Source: Octadecabacter antarcticus 307
Lineage (GTDB): Bacteria; Pseudomonadota; Alphaproteobacteria; Rhodobacterales; Rhodobacteraceae
Length of the DNA stretch: 64,000 nucleotides
Assembly (NCBI RefSeq): GCF_000155675.2
Contig: NC_020911.1
Span: forward strand, 858,501 to 922,500
Reading direction: 5' to 3'
In this document: positions 35,282 through 43,840 of the stretch, in pieces
How positions within the stretch are numbered: the stretch's first letter is position 1
Layout of the letters: every line of letters starts with the position of its first letter
Position numbers and translations under genes: made by a program
The notes under the pieces: model-generated
Seen by the model: the letters and a program-made list of their open reading frames with translations, nothing else
The model's database searches: none
Told to the model about the DNA's origin: nothing

Positions 35282-36061
35282 ATGTCATCGAAGAAGGCCA
35301 GGCGGAGAGAGGCCATAATGGCTCTTGTTGTAGAGCAAGGCGCTGTGACTGTGGGCTCTTTGGCTGAACGCTTTGACGTCTCGATGCAGACGATCCGGCG
35401 CGACGTGGATACGCTATGTGAAGGTGAAATGCTTCACCGTGCACATGGTCGGATTGAACTGAGCGAAGAGTTCTTGAACACGCCGTTTGATCAACGTGCA
35501 GGAACCAACCTTTTGGGCAAACGCGCCATTGGTGAGGTCGCTGCAAGCCTGATTCCGGACGGGGCATCGTTGTTTATTTCTATCGGATCAACCCCGTTGA
35601 GCGTCGCGCAGGCGTTGCGCCACCGCAAGGGTTTGACTGTGATCACCAACAACCTGAGCGCTGCAATGGCATTGAGTGATGAAGTATCGAACCGGATCCT
35701 TTTGCCGGGTGGCGAATTGCGCTTGCCGGACCGCGATATACTGGGGAACGAAGTCTTAGATTTCTTTGGACGCTTTCGGGCGGATTTTGCCGTGTTTGGT
35801 GCGGCAGGGATCGCAGAAGATGGCGGCCTTTTAGAGTTCCACACGACCGAGGTGCGCGCGACGCAAAAGATCTGTGAGAACGCGTGGAAATCCTTGTTGG
35901 TGGTGGATGGATCAAAATTTGGACGTCACGCGCCCGCACTAGGTGACAATATTGCAGATATCGACACGGTCATTATTGACCGCCGCCCGCCTCCGGCTTT
36001 TGCGCCGCTGATGGATACAATCAACGACAGGCTGCTGATAGCGGCAGGAGATGCGACATGA
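35282..36061 (+). CDS. DeoR/GlpR-family transcriptional regulator
   Basis: The 259-residue repressor-type protein has an N-terminal helix-turn-helix (about 9-62; SLAERFDVSMQTIRRDVDTL) and a C-terminal sugar-phosphate-binding DeoR domain with the ISIGSTPLSVAQAL loop and AAGIAEDGGL. Family members bind phosphorylated sugars or glycerol-3-phosphate as inducers, which fits the Ugp-type transporter it leads. GGGAGG precedes ATG 35282. Its TGA overlaps the ATG of the ABC ATPase gene (36058-36061). It probably acts on the inverted repeat at 35107-35244. Confidence 0.9.
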   Translation: MSSKKARRREAIMALVVEQGAVTVGSLAERFDVSMQTIRRDVDTLCEGEMLHRAHGRIELSEEFLNTPFDQRAGTNLLGKRAIGEVAASLIPDGASLFISIGSTPLSVAQALRHRKGLTVITNNLSAAMALSDEVSNRILLPGGELRLPDRDILGNEVLDFFGRFRADFAVFGAAGIAEDGGLLEFHTTEVRATQKICENAWKSLLVVDGSKFGRHAPALGDNIADIDTVIIDRRPPPAFAPLMDTINDRLLIAAGDAT

Positions 36062-37083
36062 CGAACGCCCCCTTTGTAGTGATAAAAGACGTGGCCAAGC
36101 GCTGGAATGGCCAGCTTGGGGTTGAAGGTATTACCCTCAAAATACCAGAGGGAAGTTTTACAGCGCTGCTTGGCCCGTCAGGTTGCGGTAAGTCCACGAC
36201 ATTGCGGTTGCTGGCCGGGTTGGAATTACCCGACGAGGGCAAGATTTTCATTGATGGCAAGGACGTGACAACAAGTGCAGCGTCTGATCGTAATTTGTCG
36301 ATGGTGTTCCAGTCCTACGCGCTGTTCCCGCATCTGTCGGTCGCTGAAAACGTGGTGTTCGGCCTTAAGGTGCGCCGTGTCCCCAAGAAAGAGCGGCAGG
36401 AAAAACTCCGCCGCGCCTTGGAGATTACTGGCTTGCTTGGCTATGAGGATCGGAAACCTGGTGAATTGTCTGGCGGCCAACGCCAACGTGTGGCTTTGGC
36501 CCGCGCGATTGTTGCAGGGCAACGTCTGTGTTTGATGGACGAACCGCTGTCGAACCTTGACGCCAAGCTGCGCAATTCGGTTCGCAAGGACATCAAGAAG
36601 CTACAGCGCGATCTGGGTATCACAGTGGTTTACGTAACCCACGACCAGACCGAAGCCATGAGCATGGCGGACACTGTTGTTTTGATGAAGGATGGCCATA
36701 TCCAACAGTTTGGGCCACCAGAGGATTTGTACAACAAACCGAACAATACCTTTGTCGCTGAGTTTGTCGGGTCACCACCGATGGCCCTGATCTCTTCTGA
36801 TGGGCTGGCGGGGTTCGCTGAGGGCCAAAAGCTTGGCATCCGTGCGGAAAATATTCAAATCGCACCCAAAGGTGAGGGGCGTTTGACCTGCACCATTACG
36901 GAAAGCGAATTTTTGGGTTCAGAGACGCTGATTGGACTGGATCACGAGCATGCCACGGGCCTGTGTATCTTGAAGTCCGGGATGGCGTTGATGCCGGAAG
37001 GCGAAACGATCGACATTACTTTTACTGACGATCATCTGCACGTTTTTGACGCGGCAGGGAATAGAATGGCGGCGCAGGCATAA
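36058..37083 (+). CDS. ugpC: UgpC/MalK-type ABC transporter ATPase
   Basis: The 341-residue CUT1-family ATPase has Walker A GPSGCGKSTT (39-48), signature LSGGQRQRVALARAI, Walker B CLMDEPLSNLDAKL, the H-loop VYVTHDQTEAMSMAD, and a C-terminal regulatory (TOBE) domain. It energises the two permeases at 38451 and 39341. The order here is ATPase first, then binding protein, unlike E. coli ugpBAEC. The symbol is by role; the substrate (glycerol-3-phosphate or a glycerophosphodiester) is inferred from the locus. Confidence 0.88.
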   Translation: MTNAPFVVIKDVAKRWNGQLGVEGITLKIPEGSFTALLGPSGCGKSTTLRLLAGLELPDEGKIFIDGKDVTTSAASDRNLSMVFQSYALFPHLSVAENVVFGLKVRRVPKKERQEKLRRALEITGLLGYEDRKPGELSGGQRQRVALARAIVAGQRLCLMDEPLSNLDAKLRNSVRKDIKKLQRDLGITVVYVTHDQTEAMSMADTVVLMKDGHIQQFGPPEDLYNKPNNTFVAEFVGSPPMALISSDGLAGFAEGQKLGIRAENIQIAPKGEGRLTCTITESEFLGSETLIGLDHEHATGLCILKSGMALMPEGETIDITFTDDHLHVFDAAGNRMAAQA

Positions 37084-37129
37084 GATCTGCACCGGCTGGA
37101 AGACCACTGAAAACCCCAGGGAGGAAAAC

Positions 37130-38389
37130 ATGAAACTATTCTCAACAACTGCACTTGGTTTGGCGACCGCGATGGCTGTCACAACGGCAAGCGCGCAAAC
37201 CGAACTGACAATGTATTACCCGATCGCAGTGGGTGGATCATTGACCCAAGTCGTCGACGGTATTGTCGCTGATTTCGAAGCCGCAAACCCGGATATTGAC
37301 GTCACTGCCATCTATTCGGGCAACTATGACGACACACGCGTGCGTGCATTGTCGGCCCTTGCATCTGGCGAGGCTGCACAGCTTGCTGTGATGTTTTCCA
37401 TCGACGCCTATGACCTGATTGAACAGGAACTGATTGTTCCGTTTGAAGAAGTCGCGACCACAGACGCAGATAAGGAATGGCTGAACAGCTTTTACCCTGC
37501 ATTGATGGCGAACGGTCAAATCGAAGGCCAGACATGGGGTATTCCTTTCCAGCGTTCGACCATTGTCGCCTATTACAACAAGGATCTGTTCCGCGCCGCT
37601 GGCCTGGACCCAGAAGCGCCGCCAACCACCTGGGACGAAATGATTGAGATGGGCAAAGCCCTAACCAATGATGACACCTATGGCCTGATGATACCGTCGA
37701 CGGGCTATCCGTATTGGATGTTTCAGGCGCTGGCGATCCAGAACGGCAAAGAAATTATGTCTGGTGACGGTCTGACGACATATTTCGATGATCCAACGGT
37801 CATTGAAACGCTTGAATTCTGGCAGTCGTTGTCAGGTGAGCATGGCATCATGCCAACGGGCACAGTTGAATGGGGCACATTGCGTCAGGCGTTCCTCGAA
37901 GGTCAGACTGCTATGATGTGGCATTCCACAGGCAACCTGACCGCGGTGAAAAATGGCGCGAGCTTTGATTTCGGTGTTGCTGAACTTCCGGGTAATGTGC
38001 GTCTTGGATCACCAACGGGTGGCGGTAACTTTTATCTGTTCCAAGACACAACAGAAGAAGAACGCGCAGCTGCATTGAAATTGATGCAGTTCATGACGGC
38101 GCCAGAACAGGCGGCTCAATGGTCCATTGCGACGGGCTACATGGGTGTGTCACCAGCGGCATATGAAACTGAAGCGTTGCAGGCTTACGTGGCTGAATTT
38201 CCGCCCGCACTTGTTGCGCGCAATCAGCTAGAAAATGCAGTTGCTGAGTTTTCGACGTTTGAAACAGCACGTGTTCGCGATGGTCTAAACAGCGCGATCC
38301 AGTCTGCGCTGACTGGGGCCAAAGAACCGGCTGAAGCCTTGGGCGAAGCACAGGCCGCCGCAGTGCGTTTGCTGTCCGACTACCAGTAA
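37130..38389 (+). CDS. ugpB: UgpB-like periplasmic substrate-binding protein
   Basis: The 419-residue family-1 solute-binding protein has a signal peptide (LFSTTALGLATAMAVTTASA, then Q). The mature part starts TELTMYYPIAVGG and has GIPFQRSTIVAYYNKDLF and GLDPEAPPTTWDEM, close to UgpB-type glycerol-3-phosphate-binding proteins. GGGAGGAAAAC precedes ATG 37130; an upstream frame extension to 37046 lacks a signal. Substrate specificity is not certain: related proteins also bind glycerophosphocholine-type diesters, which would suit the phosphodiesterase encoded downstream. Confidence 0.88.
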   Translation: MKLFSTTALGLATAMAVTTASAQTELTMYYPIAVGGSLTQVVDGIVADFEAANPDIDVTAIYSGNYDDTRVRALSALASGEAAQLAVMFSIDAYDLIEQELIVPFEEVATTDADKEWLNSFYPALMANGQIEGQTWGIPFQRSTIVAYYNKDLFRAAGLDPEAPPTTWDEMIEMGKALTNDDTYGLMIPSTGYPYWMFQALAIQNGKEIMSGDGLTTYFDDPTVIETLEFWQSLSGEHGIMPTGTVEWGTLRQAFLEGQTAMMWHSTGNLTAVKNGASFDFGVAELPGNVRLGSPTGGGNFYLFQDTTEEERAAALKLMQFMTAPEQAAQWSIATGYMGVSPAAYETEALQAYVAEFPPALVARNQLENAVAEFSTFETARVRDGLNSAIQSALTGAKEPAEALGEAQAAAVRLLSDYQ

Positions 38390-38450
38390 CCTTCCGGTTG
38401 GGCCGGTGCGTGATGCATTGGCCCTTCCACCACCAAACTGGAGAAACGTC

Positions 38451-39344
38451 ATGTCAGCACACGCCAATCTTGAACGCCGCAGGCAGGCCATTTACGGCTG
38501 GCTGTTGTTGTCACCCGCCCTGTTGTTGCTGTCGGTCTTCGCGTTTTACCCGACCATGGCCACGCTTTGGTCCAGCCTGTTTTCACGCGGCACACGCCGC
38601 AATCCGGTCGAATATATTGGCACTGGAAATTATACCGAACTGTTTTCTGATCCGACCTTTTGGATTGTCGTCAAAAACAACCTTTTATACGCGGGAGTCA
38701 CGATCCCCGTGTCCATTGGAATCGCCCTTGCGATGGCCCTTTGGGCGAATGGCAAAATCCGCGCGCGCAGCTTTGTGCGCACCGCCTATTTTACCCCAAC
38801 CGTGCTGCCGATGATCGCCGCCGCAAACCTTTGGCTGTTCTTTTATACACCGGGTTTGGGTGTACTTGATCAAATCGGCTCAGTCTTTGGATTGCCGGCC
38901 GTGAACTGGCTGGGTCAGCCGGAAACTGCGCTTTGGGCAATCATCATAGTGACCATCTGGAAAGAGGCGGGGTTCTTCATGATCTTCTACCTCGCCGCGC
39001 TGCAAACCATTCCCGAAGATTTGAAAGAGGCCGCTGACATCGAAGGCACAAGTCGGTGGACCTACACCCGCCGCATCGTCTTGCCCTTGTTGATGCCGAC
39101 CACTTTGTTCATTGCTGTTAACGCGTTGATCAATTCGGTCAAACTGATCGATCACTTGTTTATCCTGACCAAGGGCGGCCCGTCGAACGCGTCCAAGCTG
39201 CTGCTATACTACATCTGGGAAATGGCCTTTGCGTTTTTTGATTCACCACAAGCCGCAGCAATGACGATCCTTGTGATCGGGGTGCTGGCCATCGTGGCGG
39301 CCGTGCAGTTCCTCTATCTTGATAAAAGGACGCATTACCAATGA
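38451..39344 (+). CDS. ugpA: UgpA-type ABC transporter permease
   Basis: The 297-residue permease has six spans, beginning with a strongly hydrophobic segment near residues 14-33, and the cytoplasmic EAA loop (EDLKEAADIEGTSRWTYTRR). It pairs with the permease starting at 39341, whose ATG overlaps its stop. TGGAGAAACGTC precedes ATG 38451, which is chosen over an in-frame ATG at 38406. It belongs to the CUT1 sugar/glycerol-phosphate group. Confidence 0.9.
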   Translation: MSAHANLERRRQAIYGWLLLSPALLLLSVFAFYPTMATLWSSLFSRGTRRNPVEYIGTGNYTELFSDPTFWIVVKNNLLYAGVTIPVSIGIALAMALWANGKIRARSFVRTAYFTPTVLPMIAAANLWLFFYTPGLGVLDQIGSVFGLPAVNWLGQPETALWAIIIVTIWKEAGFFMIFYLAALQTIPEDLKEAADIEGTSRWTYTRRIVLPLLMPTTLFIAVNALINSVKLIDHLFILTKGGPSNASKLLLYYIWEMAFAFFDSPQAAAMTILVIGVLAIVAAVQFLYLDKRTHYQ

Positions 39345-40150
39345 AGCGCTTTAGCAACTTCATGGACAGCTTCGGTGCGATCCTTTTGGCTGTCATCTGG
39401 ATCGCACCCCTGCTGTTTGCGTTTTGGGCTGCGACACATTCGACGTCTGATGCGGTTAACCTGAGGCTGTTTTCACCGTGGACGTTGGATAATTTCCGCG
39501 TCGCATGGAACGGAGCGCCTTGGTTGAAATACTTTATCAACACGTTCAGCTTGGTGACCGTGATCTTGATCGGTCAGTTCATCCTAGTGACATTGGCAGG
39601 ATTTGCCTTTGCCCAGCTGAAATTCCCCGGCAAGGATTTCGTTTTCATTCTGGTGTTGATGCAGCTGTTCATTTTGCCCGAAGTCCTGATCGTGGAAAAC
39701 TATGCTATGGTGTCGCGGTTGGGATTATTCGACACGATCCTTGGTGTGGGCATGCCATACATGGCGTCCGCGTTCGGCATTTTCTTGATGCGCCAAGCGT
39801 TCAAAGGCGTGCCGATTGAATTGCACGAAGCGGCTCGGATTGAAGGCTGCGGGTTGCTTGGCATCTTGTGGCGCGTCTATGTGCCCTTGGCAAAACCGAC
39901 CTATCTGGCCTACGCGCTGGTGTCTGTGTCGACCCACTGGAACAACTTCTTGTGGCCCCTCATCGTAACGAACTCGCCAGAAACACGTCCTTTGACGGTT
40001 GGTCTTTCGATCTTTGGCGCGCCTGAAAACGGCGTGGATATCAGTGTGATTTCGGCGGCAACATTGATGTCGGTCGCACCACTTCTCATCGCGTTCCTGA
40101 TCTTCCAACGTCAGTTCGTGCAAGCGTTCTTGCGCGCAGGGATCAAATGA
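39341..40150 (+). CDS. ugpE: UgpE-type ABC transporter permease
   Basis: The 269-residue second permease has six spans and the EAA loop (ELHEAARIEGCGLLGILWRV). It is a CUT1-family MalG/UgpE homologue, dimerising with the permease upstream. ATG 39341 overlaps the previous stop (ATGA), and its own stop overlaps the phosphodiesterase start at 40147 in the same way, so import and diester cleavage are translated as one unit. Confidence 0.9.
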   Translation: MKRFSNFMDSFGAILLAVIWIAPLLFAFWAATHSTSDAVNLRLFSPWTLDNFRVAWNGAPWLKYFINTFSLVTVILIGQFILVTLAGFAFAQLKFPGKDFVFILVLMQLFILPEVLIVENYAMVSRLGLFDTILGVGMPYMASAFGIFLMRQAFKGVPIELHEAARIEGCGLLGILWRVYVPLAKPTYLAYALVSVSTHWNNFLWPLIVTNSPETRPLTVGLSIFGAPENGVDISVISAATLMSVAPLLIAFLIFQRQFVQAFLRAGIK

Positions 40151-40938
40151 CCACGATACTGCAGATCACGGACACGCATATTGTTTGTGACGGCGCGTTG
40201 GTATCGAACCGTTTGGAAACGTCTGTAGCCTTGTCCCGCCTGATCGACCGCATCATGTCGATCAGGCACCAAATTGGTGCCATTGACGCAGTTTTGGTAA
40301 CGGGTGATCTCAGCGATGATGGTAGCAAAGAGAGCTACGAAAAGTTCAAAGACCTGCTCGCCCCCCTTGATCTGCCGTTGCTTGTTATCCCCGGAAATCA
40401 TGATGCCCGCGAACCGATGCGCGCCGCGTTTGCCAATCAATTTACGCAAGACGGCCCCCTGAATTGGGTCAATCAAGTCGGTGATCTGACGGTTATCGGC
40501 CTCGACACCTTGGTCGAGGGGACAGGCAAAGGTACGCTCAGCGCTCCAACCTTGGACTTCTTAGAAACCACACTCGCAAACGCCCAAAACACGCCAATCC
40601 TGCTTGCCATGCACCACCCGCCGTTCTTGTCGGGCATCAATTTTATGGATGACATCGGCCTGACCAACCGGGATGCATTTCGAGATGTTGTGTCCTGCCA
40701 CACAGGCTCGATGCGGATTGTTTGCGGTCATATCCATTCTATGATGGTCACGGATGTCGGCGGGCACATCGCAATTTCCGCGCCGTCTCCGTGTAGCACA
40801 TTCAACTATGATCTTCGCGATGGCGCCCCCTTGGGGTTTATGGCACTAAAAGACGGCTGCCTCTTGCACACATGGGCCGTCGGTTTTCAAACAATACGGA
40901 TCGGACCTGACGCAGGGCCTGGTCCATTCCGGTTCTGA
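40147..40938 (+). CDS. calcineurin-like phosphodiesterase (GpdQ-like)
   Basis: The 263-residue cytoplasmic metallophosphoesterase shows every metal-ligand block: DTHIVC (D9, H11), GDLSDDG, GNHD, MHHPP and GHIHSM. It resembles GpdQ/cAMP-phosphodiesterase-type enzymes that hydrolyse glycerophosphodiesters and aryl diesters. It has no signal peptide, so it should act on imported substrate. It is translationally coupled to the permease before it. PlcP-type lipid-remodelling enzymes share the fold, but the placement in a Ugp-type operon favours use of imported phosphodiesters. Confidence 0.86.
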   Translation: MTTILQITDTHIVCDGALVSNRLETSVALSRLIDRIMSIRHQIGAIDAVLVTGDLSDDGSKESYEKFKDLLAPLDLPLLVIPGNHDAREPMRAAFANQFTQDGPLNWVNQVGDLTVIGLDTLVEGTGKGTLSAPTLDFLETTLANAQNTPILLAMHHPPFLSGINFMDDIGLTNRDAFRDVVSCHTGSMRIVCGHIHSMMVTDVGGHIAISAPSPCSTFNYDLRDGAPLGFMALKDGCLLHTWAVGFQTIRIGPDAGPGPFRF

Positions 40939-40966
40939 ACTATTTCTCTGACAGAAAGCGTGGCCC

Positions 40967-42619
40967 TTGGAAGACGCATACCCGATTCAGTTCCTGATTC
41001 AAATCGCTGGGGCGGCGGCCCTTCTTATATGGGCTGTCCGACTGGTCCGAACCGGAGTCGAGCGTGGCTTTGCAGCGCCTTTGCGGTTCTGGTTGCGCCA
41101 TTCTGCTAAGAACCGCCTGCTGGCGGCGGCCACGGGTATGGGGGCAGCAGTGTTCCTTCAAAGTTCAACTGCGGTGGCGGTTTTGGTGTCCAACTTTGTA
41201 GCCAAAGGCGGGCTTGCGACCGCCGTTGGTCTGGCGATCTTGTTGGGGGCGGATGTTGGATCGGCGATTGTCACGCAGCTGTTGATGGTGCGCCAGCCGA
41301 TCCTGATACCGTTATTGTTACTGGCTGGCGTTGTGATATTCCAACGCTCAAACGGCAGCACCCGCCAAGTCGGCCGCATCCTTATCGGGCTTGCTCTGAT
41401 TTTTGTGTCATTGGATATGATCCGCGCCGCGACGGGGCCCTTGGTCGACTATCCAGGTACGCAAACGGTCATGGCCTACCTTGGGCGTGATTTGCTGACG
41501 GCCTTTGTTTTGGGCGCGGGTTTTGCGTGGGTCGTGCATTCCAGCGTTGCGGCGGTGTTGTTGTTCGTCACGCTGGCAGCGCAGGCCGTTCTGCCGGTTC
41601 CGGCAGCTGTGGCCATGATCCTTGGGGCCAATCTGGGCGGCGCATTCATCGCCTACGTGTTAACGTTGTCGGCACCCCTGGCATCGCGCCGGATGGTTGT
41701 GGCCAACCTTGTGTTGCGGGGCGGTGGTGCGGCGCTTGTGACGCTGTTGGTATCGGAAATGCCTGATTTGCTGGATCGTCTGGGATCGACGCCCGCGCGC
41801 CAATCCATCAATTCACATCTTGCGTTTAATCTGGCGTTGGCAGTGATTGCATTGCCCTTTGTCGGGGTGCTGACATCTTTGTTGACACGTCTGATGCCGG
41901 ATAAGATTGCGGAGGATAACCCGCTGGTAGCAGTCTCTGCCCTTGATCCGAACGCTTTGGAACGGCCCCAACGTGGCTTGGATTGTGCGGCGCGTGAATT
42001 ACTTGGCATGGGGCAGAAAATCGAACACATGCTGATTTCAGTCGAGCCGCTTTATGACAATTGGAATCCTGCGACGGCGAAAACGATCGGCGATCAAGAC
42101 ATCACGATCAAGAAGATGCACCTTGATGTGAAGCTTTACCTTGCTAAGTTGGGCCAGACTGGTCTGGATGAGGATCTGGGCCGTAGGTCGATGGACCTTG
42201 CGTCGATCTCCTCAAGCCTCGATTCCGCGTCCGATGCCATTGCCAGAATTATGCTGGAATTGGCCAAACGGCTTGACGCGCAGAAGCTTCAGTTTTCGTC
42301 GCAAGGGCGCGAAGAAATCGGCGATTTTGCCGATCGTGTGCAAAGTAACGTTCAACTGGCCCTGAATGTCATGATGAACCAGAACCCAGCAGAAGCGCGC
42401 GAACTTGTGACGGCCAAGGAAAAAGTCCGAAAAGTCGAACAGAAACTGCAACGCAATCATATCGGTCGACTGCGTGAGGGTTTGGCCGAGAGCATTGAAA
42501 CCAGCAACATCCACCAAGAAACGCTGCGCGCTCTTAAACAAGTCAACACTGCGTTTTCAATGGTCGGGTATCCAATTTTGCTGAAATCCGGTGACCTGTT
42601 GAAAAGTAGGCTAACATAG
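40967..42619 (+). CDS. Na/Pi-cotransporter family protein with PhoU domain
   Basis: The 550-residue protein has about nine spans carrying the two PNaS repeats, seen as FLQSSTAVAVL (about 64-74) and VHSSVAAVLL, then a cytoplasmic PhoU-like helical domain of about 200 residues (about 330-540). This family moves phosphate, in bacteria often outward. An in-frame TGA at 40949 excludes a longer form, and the only usable start is TTG 40967, with AGAAAG upstream. It begins 29 bases after the phosphodiesterase gene and would handle phosphate released from imported organophosphates. Confidence 0.88.
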   Translation: MEDAYPIQFLIQIAGAAALLIWAVRLVRTGVERGFAAPLRFWLRHSAKNRLLAAATGMGAAVFLQSSTAVAVLVSNFVAKGGLATAVGLAILLGADVGSAIVTQLLMVRQPILIPLLLLAGVVIFQRSNGSTRQVGRILIGLALIFVSLDMIRAATGPLVDYPGTQTVMAYLGRDLLTAFVLGAGFAWVVHSSVAAVLLFVTLAAQAVLPVPAAVAMILGANLGGAFIAYVLTLSAPLASRRMVVANLVLRGGGAALVTLLVSEMPDLLDRLGSTPARQSINSHLAFNLALAVIALPFVGVLTSLLTRLMPDKIAEDNPLVAVSALDPNALERPQRGLDCAARELLGMGQKIEHMLISVEPLYDNWNPATAKTIGDQDITIKKMHLDVKLYLAKLGQTGLDEDLGRRSMDLASISSSLDSASDAIARIMLELAKRLDAQKLQFSSQGREEIGDFADRVQSNVQLALNVMMNQNPAEARELVTAKEKVRKVEQKLQRNHIGRLREGLAESIETSNIHQETLRALKQVNTAFSMVGYPILLKSGDLLKSRLT

Positions 42620-43273
42620 AGTGGCCGCAAAAATCCGCGCTTCTGTCCTCGCTCAATCGCCGTAGGTGGTCAGGATGAAAACTTGACATAAGATTACTTG
42701 CGCGCTGAGAAGTTGTAGCCGCAAACCGATAATGTCACCCATAAGCAATGCAGGAATGTCACTTTCTCCCTCAAACGAGTTGGGTGAGATTGAGCATGGG
42801 GTGGGTAATAATGAGCGAGCGTGAGTTCAATCGCATAGAGGATTTGGCGCAAGTCGATGATGGCAAGTTAACGGTTTAGAGCGCTGCGAACCTGCTGGAC
42901 CTGACGCGCAGGCAAGTGTTTAGGCTATTGAAGCGGTATCGTATGGACGGTGCGTCGTCGATCCGACATCGGTCTCAGGGCAAGGTTCCGAACAATTAGA
43001 TCCATCGCGCCAAACGTGACTACGCGCTGACCTTGATCAAAAAGACCTACGCCGATTTTGGTCTAACCTTGGCAGCTGAGATGTTGGCAAACCATCACTG
43101 GTTCAAAGTGCCCGGTGAGACACTGCGCCAGTGGATGATTGAAGATGGGGTTTGGCTTAGCCGCGAGCAACGGTGGACATTCCATCAGCCCAGATTGCGC
43201 CGGTTCGGTGGTTTGAAGGTCGTGGCCCAGCTTGTAGCCTGCTCGTGTTTATCCCCTCTCGGGACATTGCTGC

Positions 43274-43307
43274 GCAGTGCCCTGCCGAGCGCAGTGCCCT
43301 GCCGAGC
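43274..43307. repeat. 17-bp tandem duplication in the transposase remnant
   Basis: GCAGTGCCCTGCCGAGC occurs twice head to tail. It is part of a roughly 57-base insert that separates the FI and DDATSTL codons of the transposase. Confidence 0.9.
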
Positions 43308-43504
43308 AGTGGATGATGCGACCAGTACGTTGATGCAGCTGCGTTTTGTTACGTCTGGGAGCACGTTCAGCTATTTTGAAGCATTTGGACCTATACTTGG
43401 CTACGCATGGCCGACCGGTTGCGTTTTATTCCGACAAGCACACGGTGTTTCGTGTCGCCAATCAATCCGCTAAGTCTGGGCATGGGATGACCATTGACCG
43501 GCAG

Positions 43505-43523
43505 TTGATTGCATAGCAATCAA
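43505..43523. repeat. perfect short hairpin inside the transposase remnant
   Basis: TTGATTGC ATA GCAATCAA forms an 8-bp stem with a three-base loop. It sits inside an insert that interrupts the transposase between GHGMT and FGRAF, and is followed by GAGAGGGACAGT. Confidence 0.85.
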
Positions 43524-43840
43524 TGAGAGGGACAGTTTGGCCGTGCTTTCAATGCGTTAAACATCGAGATCCTTTGCGCAAATAGCAGCCAGACCAAAGG
43601 ACGTGTCGAATGGGCCAATCGTACGCTTCAGGACTGTTTGGTTAAAGAACTGATGCTCGTAGGCATCTCTGACATGGAGGGTGCAAATGCGTTCCTACCC
43701 AGCATTACAGGCTGCTATAACGCTAAGTTTGCAAAGGTGCCGCGTCGCGCTGATATTAGGAGCCGGTCGATGAACATTTAACCTGACCTGCTCCGTGACG
43801 TCTTCTGCTTTAGGGATCAACGCGTTGTCGGCCCATATGC

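Larger units (their letters stand above)
42811..43840 (+). pseudogene. decayed ISNCY-type transposase gene
   Basis: From ATG 42811 the sequence codes for a recognisable transposase: a helix-turn-helix (LLDLTRRQVFRLLKRYR), the stretch ETLRQWMIEDGVWLSREQR, DDATSTLMQLRFV (part of the catalytic core), HTVFRVANQSAKSGHGM, KGRVEWANRTLQD and near the end DLLRDVFCFRDQR. There are stops at about 42878 and 42998, a deletion of the QIDGSDH-type segment with a frame change near 43205, a 17-base tandem duplication at 43274-43307, and a hairpin insert at 43493-43535. It is inactive and abuts an IS5 remnant on the other strand at about 43840. Confidence 0.82.
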
